From positions 1-5,066 of the forward strand of contig SLKW01000192.1 of assembly GCA_007134405.1 (NCBI GenBank): 5,066 nt of DNA, in the 5' to 3' direction. Made by a program: the position numbers and the translations under genes. This document shows, piece after piece, positions 1-5,066 of this stretch (position 1 is the first letter of the stretch; every line of letters begins with the position of its first letter). The DNA comes from Paracoccaceae bacterium. GTDB lineage: Bacteria > Pseudomonadota > Alphaproteobacteria > Rhodobacterales > Rhodobacteraceae. A model generated the notes under the pieces. The model saw nothing but the letters and a program-made list of their open reading frames with translations. It ran no database searches and was not told the origin of the DNA.

Positions 1-1131
1 CGTCCCGGCACCCAGGCGGTGCTGGGCATGCTGGCGCGCGCCGGCTACCGGGCGCTGGTGGTGGGCGGCTGCGTGCGCAACGCGCTTCTCGGGGTGCCGG
101 TGACCGACGTCGATATCGCTACCAACGCGCTGCCTGCGACCGTGCTGCACATGGCCCCCGCCGCCGGGCTGAAGGCGGTGCCCACCGGATACGCCCACGG
201 CACCGTCACCATCGTCGCCGACGGCATAGGCTACGAAGTCACCAGCTTTCGCCATGATGTCGAGACCTTCGGCCGGCATGCGCGCGTCGCCTATGCGACC
301 GACCTCGCCCAGGATGCCGCGCGGCGGGACTTCACGATGAACGCGCTCTATGCCCGCGGCGACGGCACGGTCGAGGACCCGCTGGGCGGTCTGGCCGACC
401 TGCAGGCGCGCCGGGTCCGCTTTGTTGGCGACCCCCATGCACGCATCAAGGAGGATTGCCTGCGCATCCTCCGCTTCTTCCGCTTCCACGCACAGTATGG
501 CGATGCCGCACGCGGGCTCGACCCGGGGGCGCTGGCGGCCTGCGCCGCGCATGTGGACATGCTTGCCAGTCTCTCGCGCGAGCGGATCGGCGCCGAGATG
601 CGCAAGCTTCTCGCCGCGCCCGACCCCGCTCCGGCGCTTCGCGCGATGGAAGAGATCGGCGTGCTCGCGGAGATCTTGCCTGGCACGAGCGCCGCGGCGA
701 TCCCCCGCCTGGTGGCGCTGGAGGGCCGCGCGCATGGCGGCTGGTTGCGACGGTTGGTGGCGCTGGGTGGCCCGGACCCGTCGCTCTCCCTTCGCCTGTC
801 GAAAGCCGAGGCGCGCGACCTTGCCCGCTTGCGTGCGGCACTGCACAGCGACGGCACCCCGGCGGCGCTGGGCTACCGGCTGGGACGCAAGCTGGGCGCC
901 GATGCCCTCTTTGCCCGCACCGCCTGCCGGGATGCCACCCTGCCGGAACGCTGGTACGCCGATCTGGCGCGCGGCGCGGCGGCGCGCTTTCCGCTGCGGC
1001 CGGCTGATCTGAAACCGCCGCTGTCCGGCCCTGAACTGGGCGCGGCGCTGAAACGCGCCGAGTCGCACTGGATCGATGCCGATTTCGCCCCTGACCGCGA
1101 GACGCTCCGCGTGCTGGTGCTCGGCGACTGA
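1..1131 (+). CDS. cca: CCA tRNA nucleotidyltransferase, 5'-partial
   Basis: This cytoplasmic enzyme adds or repairs the 3'-terminal CCA of tRNAs from CTP and ATP without a nucleic-acid template. Residues are numbered from a GTG at 19. The nucleotidyltransferase core shows GGCVRN (16-21), the metal-binding pair D30 and D32 in TDVDIAT, RRDFTMNALY (102-111), DPLGG (120-124) and a neck motif ending LRFFRF (151-156). A helical tRNA-binding part follows with SRERIGAEM (186-194). The C-terminus has no HD phosphohydrolase domain, as expected for the shorter class II enzymes of Alphaproteobacteria. The frame is open to the window edge and the upstream residues RPGTQA look like normal family sequence, so GTG19 is probably internal and roughly 10-25 residues are missing. 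Poly(A) polymerase is a related alternative, but length and motifs favour CCA addition. The family call is secure; the symbol follows from it. Confidence 0.95.
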   Translation, partial: RPGTQAVLGMLARAGYRALVVGGCVRNALLGVPVTDVDIATNALPATVLHMAPAAGLKAVPTGYAHGTVTIVADGIGYEVTSFRHDVETFGRHARVAYATDLAQDAARRDFTMNALYARGDGTVEDPLGGLADLQARRVRFVGDPHARIKEDCLRILRFFRFHAQYGDAARGLDPGALAACAAHVDMLASLSRERIGAEMRKLLAAPDPAPALRAMEEIGVLAEILPGTSAAAIPRLVALEGRAHGGWLRRLVALGGPDPSLSLRLSKAEARDLARLRAALHSDGTPAALGYRLGRKLGADALFARTACRDATLPERWYADLARGAAARFPLRPADLKPPLSGPELGAALKRAESHWIDADFAPDRETLRVLVLGD

Positions 1132-1160
1132 CCCCATCCCCCCGCCGGCCCGAGCCTTCC

Positions 1161-1200
1161 AAACGATTAAGATCACGATTCTTTCTGTTCTTATGCAGAT
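1161..1200 (+). promoter_or_regulatory. AT-rich island, possible promoter of the ABC operon
   Basis: By count, 13 of these 40 bases are G or C, against clearly GC-rich surroundings. A possible -35-like TTAAGA (1168-1173) and -10-like TATGCA (1192-1197) are 18 bases apart, but each is a poor match to the sigma-70 consensus. The placement, about 175 bases before the first transporter start, suits a promoter with a longish leader. The AT-richness is observed; the promoter role is inferred. The region could instead be a regulator site or simply less constrained sequence. Confidence 0.3.
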
Positions 1201-1210
1201 CTTTGCCCTT

Positions 1211-1228
1211 CGGTCCGCCAGCGGACCG
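1211..1228 (+). repeat. Perfect inverted repeat (hairpin) in the intergenic region
   Basis: CGGTCCG and CGGACCG flank a four-base CCAG loop, giving a 7-bp GC-rich stem. A further T-G wobble pair (1210/1229) could extend it. No T run follows, so it does not look like an intrinsic terminator. If transcription starts in the AT-rich island just upstream, it would form near the 5' end of the transporter mRNA. It could stabilise RNA, bind a dimeric regulator as DNA, or be chance in GC-rich sequence. Confidence 0.4.
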
Positions 1229-1373
1229 GCGTCTGCAGCGCCCGTCCCGTCCCCTTGCGGGGAGGCATTGCCCCCACCGGTAGCGCGATCTTCAGCCTGC
1301 CCGCCCGGCCCGGCTTTGCTTTCACCCCGGCAAAGGCTAGGTTTCGTTTCACCCGTTCAGGACCGCCCACACC

Positions 1374-3224
1374 GTGCTGAAGTTCTTCGAGAACCTGGTC
1401 GACCCCTACGAGGTCTACCGCGAAACCGACCGGCCGCCGCCGCGGCTCTGGCCGTTCCTGCACCAGTATATGGGGCCGTTCCGCCGGGTGTTCATCGCCG
1501 CCGCCGCCATGTCGGTCGTTGTCGCCTTTGTCGAGGTCGGGCTGCTATGGTACCTTGGGCGCATCGTCGACCTACTGGAGACCACCGGCCCCGCCGGATT
1601 CTGGGCCGCGCATGGCTGGGAACTCGGGCTTGCCGCCGTCTTCATCCTGATCGTCCGCCCGATCCTGCAGACGCTCGATGTCGGGCTCATCAACAACGCG
1701 ATCCTGCCCAATTTCGGCACCATCATTCGCTGGCGCGCGCACCGGCACGTCCTGCGCCAGTCGGTGGGCTGGTTCGAGAACGACTTCGCCGGCCGCATCG
1801 CCAACCGCATCATGCAGACCCCGCCCGCCGCCGGCGAGGCGGTCTTCCAGGTCTTCGACGCGCTCAGCTTTTCAATCGCCTACGTGGTCGGCGCCGCCAT
1901 CCTGCTTGCTGGCGCCGATCCGCGGCTGGTGATCCCGCTGCTGATCTGGCTCGCGCTCTATGTGGGGCTCATCCGCTGGACGATCCGGCGCGTCACCCCC
2001 GCCTCGCAAGCGGCCGCCGACGCCCGCTCGGCCGTCACCGGGCGCGTGGTCGACGCCTATACCAACATCCATGCCGTGAAGCTCTTCGCCCACCACGACC
2101 GCGAGGTGGACTACGCGCACGAGGCGATCGAGCACGCCCGCCGCACATTCCAGAAGGAAATGCGCATCTTCACGATCATGGATGTGAGCCTGGTGCTGAT
2201 CAACGGCTTCCTGATCGTTTCGGTCGTCGGCTGGGCGATCTGGCTCTGGTCGGCGGGCGCGGCCTCGCTGGGCGTGGTCGCCGCCGCCGCGGCGCTGGTC
2301 CTGCGTCTCAACGCCATGACCGGCTGGATAATGTGGGCAGTCTCGTCCTTCTTCCGCAACCTCGGCGTCGTCGCCGAGGGGATGGAAACCATCGCCCAAC
2401 CCATCGCGCTGATCGACGCGCCCGACGCCAAGCCCCTGGAGTTCAGCGACGGTCGCATCGATCTGGAGGGCGTGACGCATCACTATGGCCGCTCCTCGGG
2501 GGGCCTGCAGGACGTGACGCTGACCATTCGTCCCGGCGAAAAACTGGGGATCGTCGGTCGGTCGGGCGCGGGGAAATCGACTCTGGTGAAGCTGCTCCTG
2601 CGCTTTTACGACGCCGAACGGGGGCGCATCCTGATCGACGGGCAGGACATCGCCAAGGTCACGCAGGAAAGCCTGCGGCGGAACATCGGCATGGTCCAGC
2701 AGGACAGCTCGCTCCTTCACCGTTCGGTGCGCGAAAACATCCTCTACGGCCGGCCCGAGGCGACCGAGGCCGAAATGATCGCCGCCGCCGAGCGCGCCGA
2801 GGCCCACGAGTTCGTCCAAGGCCTCGCCGATGCCGAGGGCAACCGCGGCTACGACGCGCGCGTGGGCGAGCGGGGCGTCAAGCTTTCGGGCGGGCAGCGG
2901 CAGCGCATCGCGCTCGCCCGCGTGATCCTCAAGGACGCGCCGATCCTGGTGCTGGACGAGGCAACCTCGGCACTCGATTCCGAGGTCGAGGCGGCGATCC
3001 AGAAGACCCTTTATGGCGTGATGGAGGGCAAGACCGTGATCGCCATCGCCCACCGCCTTTCGACCATCGCGCGGATGGACCGGATCGTCGTGCTGGACGA
3101 GGGCCGCGTGGTCGAGGAGGGTAGCCATGCCGAACTTCTCGAACAGGGCGGGCTCTACGCCCGCTTCTGGGCGCGCCAGTCCGGCGGCTTCATACGCACC
3201 GACACCGAGGAGGCCGCCGAGTGA
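1374..3224 (+). CDS. ABC exporter half-transporter, permease-ATPase fusion (first of pair)
   Basis: This inner-membrane protein of 616 residues belongs to the MsbA/MdlB-like type IV exporter family and couples ATP hydrolysis to substrate export. About six membrane helices are visible: 38-60, 83-107, 158-178, 183-202, 266-291 and 296-325. The ATPase domain has A-loop Y371, Walker A GRSGAGKST (395-403, K401), Q-loop Q443, signature LSGGQ (504-508), Walker B with D528 and catalytic E529, a SALD D-loop (532-535) and H-loop H560, so it should be fully active. There is no signal peptide, as is normal for the family. The GTG start is well supported: an in-frame TAG lies at 1338-1340 and no other ATG, GTG or TTG occurs between them. 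The upstream Shine-Dalgarno is weak (AGGA, 1359-1362). Its end overlaps the next gene by four bases. It probably pairs with that product, although a homodimer is possible. Substrate unknown. Confidence 0.95.
   Translation: MLKFFENLVDPYEVYRETDRPPPRLWPFLHQYMGPFRRVFIAAAAMSVVVAFVEVGLLWYLGRIVDLLETTGPAGFWAAHGWELGLAAVFILIVRPILQTLDVGLINNAILPNFGTIIRWRAHRHVLRQSVGWFENDFAGRIANRIMQTPPAAGEAVFQVFDALSFSIAYVVGAAILLAGADPRLVIPLLIWLALYVGLIRWTIRRVTPASQAAADARSAVTGRVVDAYTNIHAVKLFAHHDREVDYAHEAIEHARRTFQKEMRIFTIMDVSLVLINGFLIVSVVGWAIWLWSAGAASLGVVAAAAALVLRLNAMTGWIMWAVSSFFRNLGVVAEGMETIAQPIALIDAPDAKPLEFSDGRIDLEGVTHHYGRSSGGLQDVTLTIRPGEKLGIVGRSGAGKSTLVKLLLRFYDAERGRILIDGQDIAKVTQESLRRNIGMVQQDSSLLHRSVRENILYGRPEATEAEMIAAAERAEAHEFVQGLADAEGNRGYDARVGERGVKLSGGQRQRIALARVILKDAPILVLDEATSALDSEVEAAIQKTLYGVMEGKTVIAIAHRLSTIARMDRIVVLDEGRVVEEGSHAELLEQGGLYARFWARQSGGFIRTDTEEAAE
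3207..3213 (+). promoter_or_regulatory. Ribosome binding site for the second ABC gene
   Basis: GAGGAGG lies inside the last codons of the first transporter gene, seven bases before the GTG at 3221. It is a much stronger Shine-Dalgarno than the one before the first gene. With the GTGA stop-start overlap it supports both the choice of start and translational coupling of the two subunits. Confidence 0.8.
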
Positions 3225-5053
3225 AACTTGCCGACCTGATCGATCCTTTCCAGCGCGCACCGGGGCCGCCTCCGAACACGTTGTGGCGCTTCGTTCACTG
3301 GAGCCTCGCTGGGTCTTGGCCCGTGCTCCTGGGCGCGGCGGCGATCTCGGCACTCGCCGGGGTGATGGAGGTGCTGTCGGCGCTGATCCTGGGCGCGGTG
3401 ATCGACGCCGCGCTCGAGTCGGGACCGGCCGACTTCTTCGCCGAGAACTGGCTGCTGCTTCTGGGCTTCACCGCCTTCTTCATCGTTCTGCGGCCACTCG
3501 CCTTCGGTGCGTCATCTGCGGCGAACACGATCGTCGTGCAACCCAATGTCAACGTGCTGGTCCAGGCGCGGCTCAATCGTTGGACCCTGGGTCAGCCGGT
3601 CACGTTCTTTGACGACGATTTCGCCGGACGGATCGCGCAAAAACAGGTGCAGGCGGCCCGTGCGCTGACCGAGGTCGCCAACGAGACGATCAACACCGTG
3701 GCATTTGCGCTTGCCTCGATCATCGGCTCGGTGGTGCTGCTCTTCACCATCGATGCGCGCATCGCGCTGGCGTTGGCCGTGTGGATGGTGGGCTACTTTT
3801 TCGTCATCCGGCGCTTCCTGCCCAATGTCCGCGCGAAATCCGGGGCGCGGGCGGGGGCGCGGGCGATGGTGTCGGGCCAGGTCGTCGATACGATCACCAA
3901 CATCAAGACCGTCAAGCTCTTCGCCCATTCCGAGCACGAGGATCGCGCCGCCCTCAATGCGATGGACATCTTTCGCGACCGCTCGATTGATTTCGGCCAG
4001 GTGCAGGCGGCGTTCCGCTTCTGGCTGATGACGGTGGCGGGCATCCTGCCGGTGCTGCTCATCGGCGGCACGGCCTGGCTGTGGTCGCTGGGTCAGGCCA
4101 GCCCCGGCGACATCGCGGCGGCCGGCGCCATTGCCATCCGCATCGCGCAGATGACCGGCTGGGTCAGCTTCGTGCTGATGACCATCTACGGCAATCTGGG
4201 CGAGGTCGAGGATGGCATGAAGACGCTGACCGCCCGCCCCACCCTGGTCGACGCCGATGACGCAATGGAACTGGGCCGCATCAAGGGCGCGGTGCGGTTC
4301 GACAACGTGAGCTTCGCCTATGGTCGGCAAGCGGGCGGTGTGGAGCGGATCAACCTCGACATCCGGCCGGGCGAGAAGATCGGCATCGTCGGCGCCTCGG
4401 GGGCCGGCAAGTCGACCCTCGTCGCACTTCTGCTGCGGCTTTACGACGTCGAGGAAGGGCGCGTGCTGGTCGACGGGCAGGACGTGCGCGGCCTGACGCA
4501 GGAAAGCTTGCGCCGCCAGATCGGCATGGTCACGCAGGAGACGGCCATGTTCAACCGCTCGGCCTTCGACAACATCCGCTATGGCCGCCCCGAAGCCAGC
4601 CGCGCCGAGGTCGAGGCCGCCGCCCGCGCCGCGCAGGCGCATGACTTCATCGCCAATCTGCGCGACCATACCGGCCGCGCCGGCTACGAGTCGCAATTGG
4701 GCGAGCGGGGCGTGCGGTTGTCGGGCGGGCAGCGCCAGCGAATCGCCCTTGCCCGCGCCTTCCTGAAGAACGCACCGATCCTGGTGTTGGACGAGGCGAC
4801 CTCGGCGCTCGACTCCGAGGTCGAGGCGCATGTCCAGGAGGCGCTGGAGAAGTTGATGCAGGGCAAGACGGTGCTGGCGATTGCCCACCGCCTCTCGACG
4901 ATCGCCAGCATGGACCGGATCATCGTCATGGAAGCCGGTCGAATCGTCGAGGAGGGCAGCCACGAGGACCTGCTGGCCCGCGACGGCGTTTATGCACGGT
5001 TCTGGGCGCGGCAGTCGGGCGGGTTCATCGGCATCGAGGAGGAGATGGCGTGA
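3221..5053 (+). CDS. ABC exporter half-transporter, permease-ATPase fusion (second of pair)
   Basis: This is a 610-residue inner-membrane paralogue of the preceding gene with the same MsbA/MdlB-like architecture. Predicted membrane helices lie near 32-61, 77-97, 156-176, 179-197, 265-289 and 296-324. The ATPase domain has A-loop Y367, Walker A GASGAGKST (391-399, K397), Q-loop Q439, LSGGQ (500-504), Walker B D524 with catalytic E525, a SALD D-loop and H-loop H556. No key residue is degenerate. The GTG start overlaps the previous TGA (GTGA) behind a strong GAGGAGG, and the resulting N-terminus LIDPF matches LVDPY of its partner. By hand alignment it has no gap against the first protein over 583 residues, with about 65% identity in the ATPase domain and 33% in the membrane domain. 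The most likely role is the second subunit of a heterodimeric exporter of unknown substrate. 'Multidrug' would be only a default label. Confidence 0.95.
   Translation: MKLADLIDPFQRAPGPPPNTLWRFVHWSLAGSWPVLLGAAAISALAGVMEVLSALILGAVIDAALESGPADFFAENWLLLLGFTAFFIVLRPLAFGASSAANTIVVQPNVNVLVQARLNRWTLGQPVTFFDDDFAGRIAQKQVQAARALTEVANETINTVAFALASIIGSVVLLFTIDARIALALAVWMVGYFFVIRRFLPNVRAKSGARAGARAMVSGQVVDTITNIKTVKLFAHSEHEDRAALNAMDIFRDRSIDFGQVQAAFRFWLMTVAGILPVLLIGGTAWLWSLGQASPGDIAAAGAIAIRIAQMTGWVSFVLMTIYGNLGEVEDGMKTLTARPTLVDADDAMELGRIKGAVRFDNVSFAYGRQAGGVERINLDIRPGEKIGIVGASGAGKSTLVALLLRLYDVEEGRVLVDGQDVRGLTQESLRRQIGMVTQETAMFNRSAFDNIRYGRPEASRAEVEAAARAAQAHDFIANLRDHTGRAGYESQLGERGVRLSGGQRQRIALARAFLKNAPILVLDEATSALDSEVEAHVQEALEKLMQGKTVLAIAHRLSTIASMDRIIVMEAGRIVEEGSHEDLLARDGVYARFWARQSGGFIGIEEEMA
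3842..3865 (+). repeat. Perfect 12-bp tandem duplication inside the second ABC gene
   Basis: GGGGCGCGGGCG occurs twice back to back, in frame, encoding GARAGARA at residues 208-215. This lies in the cytoplasmic extension after TM4, before the conserved TNIKTVKLFAH stretch. The first transporter protein has the same length here without the repeat, so it is not an obvious insertion. It may be a simple low-complexity Ala/Arg/Gly helix. Confidence 0.8.
5036..5044 (+). promoter_or_regulatory. Ribosome binding site for a gene running off the window
   Basis: GAGGAGGAG lies in the last codons of the second transporter gene. Its AGGAGG (5037-5042) is seven bases from the GTG at 5050, the same spacing as at the junction between the two transporters. 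The run also encodes the Glu-rich tail (EEEMA), so part of the purine richness may reflect protein coding. Confidence 0.55.
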
Positions 5054-5066
5054 TCGACCTCGAAAC
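5050..5066 (+). CDS. Probable start of a third operon gene, 3'-truncated by the window
   Basis: GTG at 5050 overlaps the TGA stop of the preceding gene (5051-5053) in a GTGA, behind a strong Shine-Dalgarno. The visible codons would read M-I-D-L-E-T. The arrangement copies the junction at 3221, which makes a translationally coupled third gene plausible. Five full codons and two bases are too few to name a product or prove coding. The chief alternative is that the operon ends here and the overlap is chance. Confidence 0.45.

Larger units (their letters stand above)
1132..1373. other. Intergenic region between cca and the ABC operon
   Basis: This 242-base gap contains no convincing gene. It holds an AT-rich island (1161-1200), a perfect 7-bp hairpin (1211-1228) and a second short hairpin, TCCCC-TTGC-GGGGA (1250-1263). 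Its size and the base-composition shift suggest the transporter genes have their own promoter rather than depending on cca. I see no GC stem followed by a T run, so there is no classic intrinsic terminator for cca here. Confidence 0.6.

Noticed and set aside
1314..1335. A possible hairpin CTTTGC/GCAAAG with a ten-base loop.
   Set aside because: It is only six pairs with a mismatch beyond them and no T run. It is too weak to separate from chance.
1193..1373. A leader peptide starting at ATG 1193.
   Set aside because: The frame has no stop before the transporter gene and runs on as the overlapping shadow frame. No good Shine-Dalgarno precedes it.
1076..3124. A long plus-strand open frame running from the end of cca through the gap into the first transporter gene.
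   Set aside because: Its translation is Arg/Pro/Ala-rich with no domain, and within 1374-3124 the overlapping frame encodes a clear ABC exporter with every motif.
3842..3865. GARAGARA as a four-residue insertion relative to the first transporter.
   Set aside because: An initial alignment on the nearby RR residues suggested an insertion. Aligning from FENDFAG/FDDDFAG to the shared TNI shows equal spacing (96 residues) in both proteins, with no gap.
1872..4963. Long open frames on the minus strand opposite both transporter genes (1872-3353 and 3512-4963).
   Set aside because: They mirror the codon bias of GC-rich genes on the plus strand. Their products are His/Asp/Gly-rich low-complexity sequence with no recognisable domain, and they lie wholly antisense to strongly conserved proteins.
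2459..5029. Recent gene conversion between the two ATPase domains.
   Set aside because: In the identical peptides I compared (Walker A and the C-terminal motif), many codons differ at synonymous positions, which points to old divergence with protein-level constraint.
1..5066. A novel defence, mobile or CRISPR-like system.
   Set aside because: No spaced repeats, integrase, transposase, tRNA gene or unknown large protein is present. The content is a housekeeping tRNA enzyme and a familiar type of ABC exporter pair.

Overview
The window is GC-rich, apart from one short AT-rich island. All its genes lie on the plus strand. The CCA-adding enzyme resembles the short, HD-less form of Alphaproteobacteria, and the two ABC transporters carry N- and C-terminal signatures I associate with that class. 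Rhodobacterales is my best guess. This rests on protein style and base composition, not on a search.

Layout: (1) positions 1-1131 hold a tRNA nucleotidyltransferase (cca) whose true start lies upstream of the window. (2) Positions 1132-1373 are non-coding, with an AT-rich island that may hold a promoter and a small perfect hairpin. (3) Positions 1374-3224 and 3221-5053 encode two full-length ABC half-transporters, each a six-helix membrane domain fused to an ATPase domain. The stop of the first and the start of the second overlap in a GTGA. (4) The window ends inside an identical-looking GTGA overlap at 5050-5053, so a further gene probably starts there, though only six codons are visible.

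The two half-transporters are ancient tandem paralogues. From the shared LW near the N-terminus to the shared GGFI at the C-terminus they align without a gap over 583 residues. My hand count gives about 65% identity in the ATPase domains and about 33% in the membrane domains. Both ATPase domains keep every catalytic motif. Translational coupling plus diverged membrane domains suggests one heterodimeric exporter with two working ATP sites. The substrate cannot be read from the sequence, but each subunit has an arginine inside TM2 and another inside TM6. The cca gene is a housekeeping neighbour with no obvious functional link.

I found no convincing undescribed system. The points worth a second look are the duplicated coupling junctions, the paired intramembrane arginines, the conserved C-terminal peptide and the intergenic region.
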